From the NCBI RefSeq assembly GCF_030160455.1, contig NZ_BSOJ01000004.1:1-64000 (forward strand): 64,000 nucleotides of DNA. The letters are read 5' to 3'. Below, one piece after another: positions 14,864 through 24,305 of this stretch (position 1 is the first letter of the stretch; the number at the start of each line of letters is the position of its first letter). Position numbers and translations under genes: made by a program. The notes beneath the pieces were generated by a model that saw only the letters and a list, made by a program, of their open reading frames with translations, was not told the DNA's origin and did no database searches. This stretch comes from Limnobacter litoralis. Lineage in GTDB: Bacteria; Pseudomonadota; Gammaproteobacteria; Burkholderiales; Burkholderiaceae_B.

Positions 14864-15660
14864 CAATAGCCCTTTCTGAAATTCTCGCCAGCCGCAGGCT
14901 GGAGGGCGACACCGTCACGTTCAATGCGACCGAGGACTGGATGCAGGGCCGAACCATGTTTGGCGGCTTTCTGTCTGCCTTGGCCGTGGTGGCCATGCGC
15001 GACACCTTGTCGCTCGACATTCCGCTGCGCGCTTTGCAGACCAACTTTGTGGGGCCGGTGGCCATGGGTGAGGTGCTGTACCGCACACGCCTTTTGCGCC
15101 AGGGCAAGAACATCACCCAGGTGCACTGCGAGATCTGGAGCCAAGACGCCTTCGCTGGCTTGGTGGTTGGTGTATTCGGCACAGGCCGAGAAACCGCTTT
15201 GCCCGCCAAAACCGCCGTACACACGCCGCTGCCCAAAGGGCCAGACGAGGTCATGGCTTTGCCATTCATCCCGAAGGTGACGCCCAATTTCACCCAGCAT
15301 GTGGACATGCGCTGGGCCATCGGTGGCGTGCCTTACACAGGCCTGCAAAGCACGCAAAGCGGCATCCACATTCGCGCCAAAGACGCCAATTTGAGCCCGG
15401 AAATTCTGGTGGTGATGCTCAGTGACGGGCCGCCCACGCCCGTGCTCAGTTGCTTCAAAGGGCCGGTTATGGCCAGTTCCGTGTCGTGGTCGCTTGAATT
15501 GCCGCCATTGCCGCTGCAGCTCGACAGCACAGCCTGGTACCAAATCGACATGGACACGATTGCCATGTCCGAGGGCTACGTCAACCAGAGCGCCAGGCTG
15601 TGGACTGCGGACGGCAGATTGCTGTCCTTGGGTTATCAGGTGGTGGCTGTTTACGGCTGA
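14860..15660 (+). CDS. TesB-like acyl-CoA thioesterase family protein
   Basis: A 266-residue double hot-dog protein of the thioesterase-like/TesB superfamily. The N-terminal hot-dog contains MQGRTMFGGFLSALAVVAM and LQTNFVGPVAMGEVLYRTRLLRQGKN; the second half ends with SEGYVNQSARLWTADGRLLSLGYQ. It would hydrolyse an acyl-CoA made or rearranged by the preceding crotonase. The start overlaps that gene by 4 bases, and the end overlaps the opposite AraC gene by 10. Confidence 0.85.
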   Translation: MTIALSEILASRRLEGDTVTFNATEDWMQGRTMFGGFLSALAVVAMRDTLSLDIPLRALQTNFVGPVAMGEVLYRTRLLRQGKNITQVHCEIWSQDAFAGLVVGVFGTGRETALPAKTAVHTPLPKGPDEVMALPFIPKVTPNFTQHVDMRWAIGGVPYTGLQSTQSGIHIRAKDANLSPEILVVMLSDGPPTPVLSCFKGPVMASSVSWSLELPPLPLQLDSTAWYQIDMDTIAMSEGYVNQSARLWTADGRLLSLGYQVVAVYG

Positions 15661-16538
15661 AGCCTGGTCTGTTCTCGCGCCGCGCGCCGCCATTGGCTGG
15701 GCGTGGTGGCGTGATGGGCCTTGAAACGCCTTACAAACGACTCAATTTCGGCATAGCCCAGCCGCGCCGCAATGTCAGAGACAGATTCTGCCGTGTTACC
15801 CAACATGCGCCGCGCTTCAATCATTTTGCGCTCGATGACCCAATCCCCAAAGGTTTTGCCGGTCAGTTCGCGCAGTTTGGTTGTGAGATAGCTGGCGTTC
15901 AGGCCAAGTCGCTCGCTGGCTGTTTTCAGTGTGCATTCACCTGCAAAATGCGTGTCGATGTCACTGAACACGGCATTAATCCAGTCCTGATCAGCCCCTT
16001 TGGCCGCTGAGGGCAGCCCCGCGTTGTCAAAACAGGCCGCAGCGCGCGCAATTTGTACAAGCAGCAATTGCAAATGGGCCTTCACGACGATGTCATATCC
16101 AGCCCGCTTCTGTGCCAGTTCCTCCGCCATTTTGCCGATCACATCGTCGGTGTGTCTGAAATCGGTCTGCAGCAGCGAAACCGGACGTGTCATGCGCAAC
16201 ACGGGTTGCTGGAACAGGCGCTCAAGCACGCTGCCCAGCGTTGAAACCTCTTCAAGGCATTCCGCCAAAAACAGAATGACCCACGCATCCACATCACCCA
16301 GATTGCGGGCATCGTGCTGAACGCCCGGTGCAATCAGAAACACCATGCCCGGTTCAGCTTTAAACACAGTGTCACCAATGGTGTGAAACCCAGTGCCCGA
16401 GCGTATGGCCAGCAGTTCATGAAAAGTGTGCCCGTGGGGCGGCATCTTGTGCATGGGGTGCTCGTGACTGATCCGCTGTATTTCCACAGGCACGGCACTG
16501 GGTGCCTGCGGCACATACGGAAGCACATTCACACCCAT
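15651..16538 (-). CDS. AraC family transcriptional regulator
   Basis: A 295-residue regulator. An N-terminal cupin-type sensor (MPPHGHTFHELLAIRSGTG, about 32-50) is followed by two helix-turn-helix motifs in the last 100 residues (CTLKTASERLGLNASYLTTKLREL, then SVSDIAARLGYAEIESFVRRFKAHHATTPSQWRR in two parts). It lies 48 bases downstream of the flavoprotein gene in the same direction, with an inverted repeat between them. Targets unknown; self-control and control of the flavoprotein are the simplest guesses. Confidence 0.9.
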   Translation of the reverse strand: MGVNVLPYVPQAPSAVPVEIQRISHEHPMHKMPPHGHTFHELLAIRSGTGFHTIGDTVFKAEPGMVFLIAPGVQHDARNLGDVDAWVILFLAECLEEVSTLGSVLERLFQQPVLRMTRPVSLLQTDFRHTDDVIGKMAEELAQKRAGYDIVVKAHLQLLLVQIARAAACFDNAGLPSAAKGADQDWINAVFSDIDTHFAGECTLKTASERLGLNASYLTTKLRELTGKTFGDWVIERKMIEARRMLGNTAESVSDIAARLGYAEIESFVRRFKAHHATTPSQWRRAAREQTRLQP

Positions 16539-16540
16539 GC

Positions 16541-16576
16541 CAATCCTTTTGCTTGAAGATTCATGTGAAAGGATTG
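16541..16576. promoter_or_regulatory. inverted repeat CAATCCTTT-N18-AAAGGATTG
   Basis: Perfect 9-bp arms (16541-16549 and 16568-16576) fill the gap between the WrbA-like gene and the AraC gene, ending two bases before the AraC start. There is no run of T after it in the minus direction, so an operator or leader hairpin is more likely than a terminator. Confidence 0.45.
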
Positions 16577-16586
16577 TACGCCTGCT

Positions 16587-17165
16587 TTATTTCCAGCGCT
16601 TTGCCGCTTCAGCCAGCCTTGCACCGTAAAGCTTTGCCGTGGCCAGATCGCCAGAGCGTGGCGCCTCTTCGGCACTGGCGTCGGCGGGTGACTGCGCCAT
16701 CAACCCTGAAAATGCTCCCAGGTGGTTGATGTCCGCAGGCGTGGAGTCTTTTTTGTTGGCGGGCATCAGGCCGGTGCCCACCCACACCATGCCGTGTTGC
16801 ATGGCAAAGGTCATGAGGTAGGCGATGGTGGAGTGTTTGTCGCCGTTCAGCGATCCCGAATTGGTGAAGCCGCCCGCCAATTTGTCTTTCCAGGCCGAGG
16901 CAGCCCACATCTTGCTGGATGCGTCTGCAAATTTCTTGAATTGCCAAGCGACGGTGCCCATGTAAGTGGGTGAGCCCAGCAGCATGGCGTCCGCCTGGTT
17001 CAGCAATTCCCAGCCTTCGTCTGTCACGTCGCCGGCCGCATTGATTTCCACCAATGAAGCTTCGGTGCCAGCGACACCTTGTGCACCCGCCAGCACCGCC
17101 TCGGCCAGTTTGCGCGTGTGGCCGTAACCACTGAAATACACCACCACCACTTTTACATTGCTCAT
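16587..17165 (-). CDS. flavodoxin family protein (WrbA-like)
   Basis: A 192-residue flavodoxin-fold protein. The FMN phosphate loop is YFSGYGHTRKLAEAV (about 9-23), the second FMN loop is GSPTYMGTVAWQFKKF (64-79), and FTNSGSLNGDK follows. This resembles the WrbA NAD(P)H:quinone oxidoreductase branch, which reduces quinones by two electrons. ATG 17165 has AGGA upstream; a longer frame from 17207 has no support. It is transcribed divergently from tspO. Confidence 0.85.
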   Translation of the reverse strand: MSNVKVVVVYFSGYGHTRKLAEAVLAGAQGVAGTEASLVEINAAGDVTDEGWELLNQADAMLLGSPTYMGTVAWQFKKFADASSKMWAASAWKDKLAGGFTNSGSLNGDKHSTIAYLMTFAMQHGMVWVGTGLMPANKKDSTPADINHLGAFSGLMAQSPADASAEEAPRSGDLATAKLYGARLAEAAKRWK

Positions 17166-17333
17166 GTTGTGTTCCTGTCCTTTGATTGATTGGGGCGAAA
17201 GGCCCATTGCAGGTTAAACGGGTCGATGTGCGGTTAGTAAGGTCACACTTCCAGAATTCCCTGATCTCGATTTCGATTCCTTCGCCCATCCTGTTATTCT
17301 TGGCGCTTGTCCATCGACCTGCCGGAGATCACT

Positions 17334-17807
17334 TTGCGCTTTGCTTCCCTTTTTGCCTGGTTGATCCTCTGTTTTTTTGTGGCCGGCATGGGGGCCACAG
17401 CGTCGATTGATGCGGCGGCCTTTTACGCCCAGCTCAACCAGCCGGGATGGGCACCACCGGCGGGCGCATTTGGCCCGGTTTGGACCACGCTCTACACCCT
17501 GATGGCCTTTGCCATGTGGCAAGTGTGGCTGACTCCGGCGTCGCCTTTGCGCAAAGCCGCCGCCATTGTTTTTGTTGTGCAGTTGTTCTTCAACGGGCTG
17601 TGGTCCTGGTTGTTCTTTCACTGGCACTTGGGGGCCTGGGCCTTTGCAGACTCGGCCTTGATGTGGGCGCTGATTCTGGTTTGTGTGGTGCTTTTTTGGC
17701 GCTTGAAGCGAAGCGCCGGTTTGTTGATGCTGCCTTATCTGGCCTGGGTTACACTGGCCACGGCGCTGAGCTGGTATGTTTGGCAGCACAACCCAACCCT
17801 TCTGTAA
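17334..17807 (+). CDS. tspO: TspO/MBR family protein
   Basis: A 157-residue five-helix membrane protein of the translocator family, which binds porphyrins and related tetrapyrroles. Recognisable are QPGWAPPAGAFGPVWTTLYTLMAFA and LFFNGLWSWLFFHWHLGAWAFADSALMW in pieces, and a late LPYLAWVTLATALSWYVW. There is no ATG at the N-terminus. TTG 17334 is preferred because GGAG lies six bases before it; an in-frame TTG at 17307 has no ribosome site. Confidence 0.88.
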   Translation: MRFASLFAWLILCFFVAGMGATASIDAAAFYAQLNQPGWAPPAGAFGPVWTTLYTLMAFAMWQVWLTPASPLRKAAAIVFVVQLFFNGLWSWLFFHWHLGAWAFADSALMWALILVCVVLFWRLKRSAGLLMLPYLAWVTLATALSWYVWQHNPTLL

Positions 17808-17825
17808 GTTCGCAAGGAATTGCCC

Positions 17826-18638
17826 ATGCAACAGATTCGTTTGACCCGCGGTTTGACCCATTATGAATTGACCGGTCCTGAAAACGGCCCGCTGATCGTA
17901 CTTCTGCACGGCAGCACCATTCCCGCCTGGGTTTGGGACTGCCAGGTGCCTGCGCTGGTGGCTGCAGGCTATCGCGTGCTGCGTTACGACCAATACGGCA
18001 AAGGGCGTTCGCAAAGTCCGCGCGCAATTTACAACCGAACCCTGTACATCCAGCAGCTGCATGACTTGCTAAACGCTTTGAACCTCACAGAGCCGTTTCA
18101 CTTGGCCGGTTTTTCCTTTGGCGGTGCGTTTGCTGCCCAGTTTTGCCTTCAGTACCCCGAGCGCGTGCGCAAGCTCATCCTGATTGCGCCGGTGCTCAAC
18201 ATGGCCTCGCGCAACAAGCTGCTCAAGTACATTCGCATGCCCATCGTGGGCCCTTTGTTTTTGGGCAAAGTCGTGTTGCCCCGCTTGACCGACCGTGCCG
18301 CAGGTTTGTGGGCTGGGTCGCCTCAAAGCGAGGCATACCGTCAGCAGTTTCAGTCGCATCTTCAAACCGAGGGTTTTTTACGCGCTTTCCGGTCATTTTT
18401 GACCAACAACGCGCTGACTGATTACAGCGAGACTTACAAGGCCTTGGGGCTGGAAGGCAAAACTGCATTGCTGATTTGGGGCAACAAGGACCAAGACATT
18501 CCAGGGGAAGACATGGCCCGAATTCGTCAATGGATGCCCGGAACGGACTATCTTGAAATCGACGGTATCGGCCACGGCACCGTGTTGCAGTCCCCGACAC
18601 TCGTGAACGACAAAATGCTGGCTTACCTGGCCAGCTGA
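17826..18638 (+). CDS. alpha/beta fold hydrolase
   Basis: A 270-residue serine hydrolase. HGSTIPAWVWD holds the oxyanion strand, GFSFGG the nucleophile Ser, NKDQDIP the acid and GIGHGT the base His. It resembles the 2-hydroxy-6-oxo-dienoate hydrolase/esterase group; the substrate cannot be told. ATG 17826 is placed seven bases after AAGGA, 18 bases downstream of tspO, so the two are probably co-transcribed. Confidence 0.85.
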   Translation: MQQIRLTRGLTHYELTGPENGPLIVLLHGSTIPAWVWDCQVPALVAAGYRVLRYDQYGKGRSQSPRAIYNRTLYIQQLHDLLNALNLTEPFHLAGFSFGGAFAAQFCLQYPERVRKLILIAPVLNMASRNKLLKYIRMPIVGPLFLGKVVLPRLTDRAAGLWAGSPQSEAYRQQFQSHLQTEGFLRAFRSFLTNNALTDYSETYKALGLEGKTALLIWGNKDQDIPGEDMARIRQWMPGTDYLEIDGIGHGTVLQSPTLVNDKMLAYLAS

Positions 18639-18664
18639 TTTGCAACCAGTCACAGGCAATCTAC

Positions 18665-19180
18665 ATGCGTAATACAATTTTGATCACTTTGCTGGGTGCG
18701 GGTTTGGCTTTTGCGGCCGCTTCAACCCTGGCAGCAACCACACCTGCGCAAACGGCGCCGCGCCAGCTCATGCTGGACAAAACACGGGCCAAGTTCAGTG
18801 CTGCCTGCGAAAAGGCCAAGGGTGATCGCGATTCCATCGACCGCCAATACATCAACTGCGAATGCATGCCGACGCAAATCTATTTGCTGGAGTCGGACTT
18901 TCCGGACGGCAAAGACGTGCCTGTGGACCCATTCATTGACCGTGTGAATTATTACGTCGACATTTGCACCGCCAAGCTGATGAAGAAAACGGTGGCCAGC
19001 AGTTGTTTGAAAGGGGGTGGAGATGACAAGCCGAACGCGGATCGTCAGGCGTATTGCGCCTGCGTAGAAAAGCAGGTTCGAAGTTTGAGTGATCAGGAAA
19101 TCGCGAAAGACCTGGAGACCCAAGGCAATTCAGACAAGCAGGGCAGGGTGCAGCAAGCTTTGTCAGCTTGCCGCCCCTGA
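18665..19180 (+). CDS. hypothetical cysteine-rich periplasmic protein
   Basis: A 171-residue protein with a good signal peptide (cleavage near residue 23, TLAAT). The mature part has eight cysteines, including two CxC pairs (NCECM and YCACV), spaced as in small disulphide-stabilised or metal-binding domains. The two halves have a similar layout of Cys-x-Cys within helices, so an internal duplication is possible. Not recognised as a named family. Confidence 0.6.
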   Translation: MRNTILITLLGAGLAFAAASTLAATTPAQTAPRQLMLDKTRAKFSAACEKAKGDRDSIDRQYINCECMPTQIYLLESDFPDGKDVPVDPFIDRVNYYVDICTAKLMKKTVASSCLKGGGDDKPNADRQAYCACVEKQVRSLSDQEIAKDLETQGNSDKQGRVQQALSACRP

Positions 19181-19187
19181 GTGGTGT

Positions 19188-20534
19188 TTAGTCTTTGTTT
19201 TCCAGCGCCTTGTTGACACCGATGGCCGCCAGTGAGCCCAGTGCGCCAGACAGCAGGTAAAGGCCAACGTATTCCAGACCGTAGTGCGCCGACAGGCCCA
19301 AGGCGATCAGCGGCGCGAAGGCAGCACCCACCAGCCAGGCCAGGTCAGCCGTTAGCGCCGCACCGGTGTAACGGTACTTGGTCTTGAAGTTGGCTGTTAC
19401 AGCGCCCGCGGCCTGACCATACGACAAGCCCAGCAAGAAACTGCCCACAAGAATAAAGATGTTCTGACCTGTGTCGCCGCCGTCCATCAGCTTGGGTACA
19501 AACCAGCTGAACACGCCAATCAGCGCGGCCAGCGTACCCAAGGTGTTGCGCCGACCGAAGCGGTCAGCCACAAAGCCCGAGGTCACAATGCCGATGGCAA
19601 TCACGAAACCGCCGATGATCTCGATGGACAGGAACTCACCCACGGGTCGCTTGGAATACAGCGTGATCCAGGACAGTGGGAAAACCGTCACCAGGTGAAA
19701 CAGCGCATAGCTGGCCAGCGCTGCCAAAGCACCGATGATGATGTTGCGGCTTTGCGACTGGCGCATTTCAAGCACAGGCGTGGGTTGCAACTCTTTCGCT
19801 TCCAGCAGGCGGGCGTACTCGGTTGTGGCCACCAGGCGAAGGCGTGAAAACAGCGCCACCACGTTGACCGCAAAAGCCACATAGAACGGGTATCTCCAGC
19901 CCCAGTCGAGAAAATCTTCGCGGGGCAGGCTGCTAATTAAGTAAGAGAACACGGACGCCGCCAAAATCAGGCCAATTGGCGCACCCAGTTGGCCAAGGCT
20001 GGCGTACCAGCCACGGCGGTTGGCTGGCGCGTTCAAGGCCAACAAAGAAGGCAGCCCGTCCCAGGAACCACCGAGGGCGATGCCTTGTCCAACACGCAAA
20101 AGCGACAGCAGCACAATGGCAGCAAATCCAATGTGCTCATAAGTGGGCAGGAAGGCCATGCCGGCTGTGCAAATGCCCAGCAGGAAAAGTGCGGCGGTCA
20201 GTTTGGTTTCACGGCCGAAGTAACGTTGAATGGCCATGAAGCCCATGGTGCCAAAGGGGCGGGCAATAAACGCAAACGAGAAGATCAGAAAGGCGTACAA
20301 TGTGCCCTCCAGTCCTTTCTCAAATGGAAAGAACACTGCTGGAAAAACCAGCACAGAGGCGATGGCGTATACAAAAAAGTCAAAGTACTCCGATGCGCGC
20401 CCAATCACCACGCCCACCGCAATTTCACCTGGTGAAATTTGGGCGTGATGGTGCCCACTGGGTGTTGCGTGTTCTGGTTGGTGTGCAGGGAAGGTGTCGT
20501 TTAGCTGCCCATCGGCCGTGTGTGTGCCTGACAT
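19188..20534 (-). CDS. MFS transporter, metabolite:H+ symporter type
   Basis: A 448-residue, 12-helix transporter of the MHS branch (relatives carry carboxylates, proline-betaine or citrate). Marks are GRASEYFDFFVYAIASVLVFPAVFF at helix 1 and the loop 2-3 motif GTMGFMAIQRYFGR; DRFGRRNTL is the repeat motif in the second half. The N-terminal ~30 residues are His-rich (PSGHHHAQ). The ribosome site AAGAGGAG touches one ATG (20540) and lies six bases from the next in-frame ATG, 20534, which is therefore chosen. Substrate unknown. Confidence 0.85.
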   Translation of the reverse strand: MSGTHTADGQLNDTFPAHQPEHATPSGHHHAQISPGEIAVGVVIGRASEYFDFFVYAIASVLVFPAVFFPFEKGLEGTLYAFLIFSFAFIARPFGTMGFMAIQRYFGRETKLTAALFLLGICTAGMAFLPTYEHIGFAAIVLLSLLRVGQGIALGGSWDGLPSLLALNAPANRRGWYASLGQLGAPIGLILAASVFSYLISSLPREDFLDWGWRYPFYVAFAVNVVALFSRLRLVATTEYARLLEAKELQPTPVLEMRQSQSRNIIIGALAALASYALFHLVTVFPLSWITLYSKRPVGEFLSIEIIGGFVIAIGIVTSGFVADRFGRRNTLGTLAALIGVFSWFVPKLMDGGDTGQNIFILVGSFLLGLSYGQAAGAVTANFKTKYRYTGAALTADLAWLVGAAFAPLIALGLSAHYGLEYVGLYLLSGALGSLAAIGVNKALENKD

Positions 20535-20581
20535 ACTCATCTCCTCTTTAAAGGTACTCGTGTTGCGCTTTTGCCAAGGTG

Positions 20582-20594
20582 GGACAAAATGTCC
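20582..20594. promoter_or_regulatory. palindrome GGACA-AAA-TGTCC in the cyo upstream region
   Basis: A perfect 5-3-5 dyad between the divergent MFS gene (start 20534) and cyoA (start 20659). It is well placed to control either one. It does not match the FNR/ANR consensus (TTGAT-N4-ATCAA). Confidence 0.35.
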
Positions 20595-20658
20595 AATACC
20601 CTTAAAGCGTCTATGTGAGTAAATTAACACAGTCCGAATCTGTTTTCTGGGTTTTTAA

Positions 20659-21666
20659 ATGATTTCATTATCTCCCCGTCGATTGACACTGCTACTGCCC
20701 GCGCTCTTCCTGGCAGGCTGTAAAACAGTGGTGATGAACCCATCAGGTGATGTGGCCCGTCAACAAGCCAGTCTTATTGAAGTGTCCACTGGTCTGATGC
20801 TGCTGATCATCGTCCCCGTGATCTTCCTGACCCTGTTTTTTGCCTGGCGCTACCGCAGGAACAACACCAAGGCCAAATACGATCCGGAATGGGATCACTC
20901 CACCCAGCTCGAGCTGGTGATCTGGGGTGCCCCCCTGCTGATTATTATTGCTTTGGGCGCCATCACCTGGATCAGCACCCACCTGCTAGACCCCTACCGC
21001 CCACTGGCACGCATTGACAAAGACCGCCCCGTCGCGGCCGACGTCAAGCCGCTGACCGTGGAAGTGGTCGCGCTGGACTGGAAATGGCTGTTCATTTACC
21101 CAGAGCAAGGCATTGCCACGGTGAACGAGTTGTACACGCCCACCGACATGCCGATTCGGTTCAAGATCACGTCTTCCGCAGTCATGAACTCTTTCTATAT
21201 TCCAGCATTGGCCGGTCAGATTTACGCCATGCCGGGTATGGAAACCAAGCTGCACGCCGTCATGAACAAGGAAGGCGTCTACGACGGTTTCTCAGCCAAT
21301 TACAGTGGTGCGGGCTTCTCTCACATGCGCTTTAAATATTACGGCGTCAGCGAGCAAGGCTTTAACGACTGGGTTGCCAAGGTGAAGGCCAGCGGCACCG
21401 AGTTGAACAAGGCCACTTACCTCGACCTCGAAAAGCCCAGCGAGAAAGAGCCTGTGCGTTATTACGCCAGCGTAGAACCCACGCTTTACCACGACATTTT
21501 GAACATCTGCGTCAACCCAGGGCAGATGTGCATGGACAAGATGATGGCTGTTGACCACAACCGCATCAATGCGGCCTTCGCTGAACGCAATGGCGAAGGT
21601 TCCGGTCAAAACGTGGCTGAACATGCCAACCATGGTGACATGGTCGGTATGGGCTCCAAGAATTGA
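20659..21666 (+). CDS. cyoA: cytochrome o ubiquinol oxidase subunit II
   Basis: A 335-residue lipoprotein subunit of the bo3-type quinol oxidase. The lipobox LAGC puts the modified Cys at 21. Two membrane helices follow (about 42-62 and 88-110), then a periplasmic cupredoxin domain (ITSSAVMNSFYIPALAGQIYAMPGM) that lacks the copper A cysteines, as expected of quinol rather than cytochrome c oxidases. First gene of cyoABCD. Confidence 0.96.
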   Translation: MISLSPRRLTLLLPALFLAGCKTVVMNPSGDVARQQASLIEVSTGLMLLIIVPVIFLTLFFAWRYRRNNTKAKYDPEWDHSTQLELVIWGAPLLIIIALGAITWISTHLLDPYRPLARIDKDRPVAADVKPLTVEVVALDWKWLFIYPEQGIATVNELYTPTDMPIRFKITSSAVMNSFYIPALAGQIYAMPGMETKLHAVMNKEGVYDGFSANYSGAGFSHMRFKYYGVSEQGFNDWVAKVKASGTELNKATYLDLEKPSEKEPVRYYASVEPTLYHDILNICVNPGQMCMDKMMAVDHNRINAAFAERNGEGSGQNVAEHANHGDMVGMGSKN

Positions 21667-21685
21667 AGATTGAAGGTGTAGAACT

Positions 21686-23677
21686 ATGGACTTGACTCAA
21701 TTAGTATTTGGTCGACTCAGTCTGGATGCAATTCCATACCACGAGCCGATTCTTGTCGCTACCTTCATCATGGTTGCCATCGGTGGTGCCACGGTGTTGG
21801 GCCTGATCACCAAATTCCGTCTGTGGGGCCCGCTTTGGCGCGACTGGTTCACCAGCATTGACCACAAAAAGATCGGCATTATGTACATCGTGCTGGGCTT
21901 GGTCATGTTTCTGCGGGGTTTTGCAGATGCGTTGATGATGCGCGCCCAGCAGGCCATTTCGTTTGGTGACAACATGGGCTTTTTGCCCCCGCACCACTAC
22001 GACCAGGTGTTTACTGCCCACGGCGTGATCATGATTTTCTTCGTGGCCATGCCTTTGGTAACCGGTCTGATGAACTACGTGGTGCCACTGCAGATTGGTG
22101 CACGCGACGTGGCGTTTCCCTTCCTGAACAACTACAGCTTCTGGATGACCACTTTCGGCGCCGCTTTGATCATGGTGTCCCTGTTCGTGGGTGAATTTGC
22201 CCGCACAGGCTGGTTGGCCTATCCGCCGCTGTCCGGCATCTTGTACAGCCCAGACGTCGGGGTGGACTACTACATCTGGGGTCTGCAGATCGCCGGTGTG
22301 GGTACGCTGTTGTCGGGTGTGAACCTGATTGTCACCATCGTGAAAATGCGTGCCCCAGGCATGACCATGATGAAGATGCCCGTGTTCACCTGGACTGCCT
22401 TGTGTACCAACGTGCTGATCGTGGCTGCATTCCCGATCCTGACCGCCGTGTTGGCCATGCTGTCACTCGACCGTTTGGTGGGTACCCACTTCTTCACGAA
22501 TGAACTGGGCGGCAACGCCATGATGTACGTGAACCTGATCTGGATCTGGGGTCACCCCGAGGTATACATTCTGGTTCTGCCCGTGTTTGGTGTGTTCTCC
22601 GAGGTGGTTTCAACCTTCTCAGGCAAGCGCCTGTTTGGTTACACCTCCATGGTTTACGCCACTGTGGTGATCACCATCCTGTCTTACCTGGTTTGGCTGC
22701 ACCACTTCTTCACCATGGGTTCAGGTGCCAGCGTGAACTCGTTCTTCGGCATTACGACGATGATCATCTCGATCCCGACCGGTGCCAAGATCTTCAACTG
22801 GCTGTTCACCATGTACCGTGGCCGCATCCGTTTCGAGCTGCCCATGATGTGGTCAATTGCCTTTATGGTCACTTTTGTGATCGGCGGCATGACCGGCGTT
22901 CTGCTGGCCGTTCCTCCAGCTGACTTTGTGTTGCACAACAGCCTGTTCCTGATCGCTCACTTCCACAACGTGATTATCGGTGGCGTGTTGTTCGGCGGCT
23001 TTGCAGCCATCAACTACTGGTTCCCCAAGGCCTTCGGCTTCAAGCTGGACCAGTTCTGGGGCAAAGTGTCCTTCTGGTTGTGGGTGCCTGGCTTCTACTT
23101 CGCCTTCATGCCCCTGTACGTGCTGGGTCTGATGGGTGTTACGCGCCGCATGAGCCACTTTGACGATCCCTCATTGCAAATCTGGTTCATCATTGCCGCC
23201 TTTGGCGCCCTGATGATTGCCGGTGGTATTGGCGCCATGTTGCTGCAGTTCTACGTCAGCTTCAGAAAGCGCGAGCAGAACCGCGACGTCACTGGCGACC
23301 CATGGGATGGTCGTACGCTGGAGTGGTCTACTTCATCGCCACCCCCAGACTACAACTTTGCATTCACCCCCAAGGTGTATGACAACGATGCATGGGCCCA
23401 AATGAAGAAAGAAGGCTACAAGCGCCCCACTCAGGAATTCGTGGACATTCACATGCCCAAGAACACCGCAGCCGGTTTCGTGATTTCTGCCTTCGCAGCA
23501 GTCATCGGCTTCGCAGTGATCTGGCACATGTGGCTGGTCGCCGGCCTCGGGTTCGTGGGCATGATGGCCTCAATCATCATTCACACCTTTAACTACAAAC
23601 GCGACTATTACATTCCGGTTGATCAAGTTGTAAAAACCGAAAATATTCGCACACGTCTGTTGGAAAGCCATGTCTGA
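21686..23677 (+). CDS. cyoB: cytochrome o ubiquinol oxidase subunit I
   Basis: A 663-residue haem-copper oxidase core, the same length as E. coli CyoB. The quinone-site Arg77 and Asp81 ([12 protein letters not shown]) match Arg71 and Asp75 of E. coli. Low-spin haem ligands are His112 and the later HFHN histidine; copper B ligands are His290 (cross-linked Tyr294 in WGHPEVY), His339 and His340. It reduces oxygen and pumps protons across the inner membrane. The stop overlaps cyoC by 8 bases. Confidence 0.98.
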   Translation: MDLTQLVFGRLSLDAIPYHEPILVATFIMVAIGGATVLGLITKFRLWGPLWRDWFTSIDHKKIGIMYIVLGLVMFLRGFADALMMRAQQAISFGDNMGFLPPHHYDQVFTAHGVIMIFFVAMPLVTGLMNYVVPLQIGARDVAFPFLNNYSFWMTTFGAALIMVSLFVGEFARTGWLAYPPLSGILYSPDVGVDYYIWGLQIAGVGTLLSGVNLIVTIVKMRAPGMTMMKMPVFTWTALCTNVLIVAAFPILTAVLAMLSLDRLVGTHFFTNELGGNAMMYVNLIWIWGHPEVYILVLPVFGVFSEVVSTFSGKRLFGYTSMVYATVVITILSYLVWLHHFFTMGSGASVNSFFGITTMIISIPTGAKIFNWLFTMYRGRIRFELPMMWSIAFMVTFVIGGMTGVLLAVPPADFVLHNSLFLIAHFHNVIIGGVLFGGFAAINYWFPKAFGFKLDQFWGKVSFWLWVPGFYFAFMPLYVLGLMGVTRRMSHFDDPSLQIWFIIAAFGALMIAGGIGAMLLQFYVSFRKREQNRDVTGDPWDGRTLEWSTSSPPPDYNFAFTPKVYDNDAWAQMKKEGYKRPTQEFVDIHMPKNTAAGFVISAFAAVIGFAVIWHMWLVAGLGFVGMMASIIIHTFNYKRDYYIPVDQVVKTENIRTRLLESHV

Positions 23678-24305
23678 GATCTCTGCAACCCTGAACAGCG
23701 CCACGGGCGCTGACACAAGCTCGCGCTTTTACGTGCGCGAGCACCATCCGGAAAACGGCACACTGCTGGGCTTCTGGCTCTACCTGATGAGCGACTGTCT
23801 GGTGTTTGCCAGCCTGTTTGCAACCTACGCGGTGTTGGGCCGCAACTACGCAGGTGGCCCCACAGGTGCCGAGCTGTTCGAGCTGCCTCTGGTGGCCCTG
23901 AACACCACGTTCCTGCTGTTGTCTTCCATCACCTATGGCTTCGCCATGCTGGAGTCACAGCGCAACCGCGTGAACGCCACCATGGTGTGGCTGGTCGTTA
24001 CCGGCCTGTTTGGTCTGGCCTTCCTGAGTCTGGAAATGTATGAATTCGTACACCTGATTCACGAGGGTGCCGGCCCGCAGCGCAGTGGTTTCCTGACTTC
24101 GTTCTTTGCGTTGGTGGCGACACACGGTCTGCACGTTACTTTTGGTATCGTTTGGCTGGTTACGCTGCTCTTCCAACTGAAAAAGCACGGCCTCATTCAT
24201 GAAAACCGTCGCCGCTTGATGTGCCTGTCCATGTTCTGGCACTTCCTGGACGTTGTCTGGATCGGCGTGTTCACCTTTGTCTACCTGATGGGAGTACTGC
24301 CATGA
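23670..24305 (+). CDS. cyoC: cytochrome o ubiquinol oxidase subunit III
   Basis: A 211-residue, five-helix membrane subunit. Typical blocks are [24 protein letters not shown] and a late [13 protein letters not shown], ending in [19 protein letters not shown]. It has no redox centre and stabilises the oxidase. The start overlaps cyoB by 8 bases and the end overlaps cyoD as ATGA, so the four genes are translationally linked. Confidence 0.96.
   Translation: MSEISATLNSATGADTSSRFYVREHHPENGTLLGFWLYLMSDCLVFASLFATYAVLGRNYAGGPTGAELFELPLVALNTTFLLLSSITYGFAMLESQRNRVNATMVWLVVTGLFGLAFLSLEMYEFVHLIHEGAGPQRSGFLTSFFALVATHGLHVTFGIVWLVTLLFQLKKHGLIHENRRRLMCLSMFWHFLDVVWIGVFTFVYLMGVLP

Noticed and set aside
14710-15693. 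327-codon open frame on the minus strand
   Set aside because: Antisense to the thioesterase and crotonase genes, low-complexity His/Gln/Arg-rich translation typical of a shadow frame in GC-rich coding DNA.
17214-18062. 282-codon open frame on the minus strand
   Set aside because: Antisense to tspO and the hydrolase; no ribosome site and no family.
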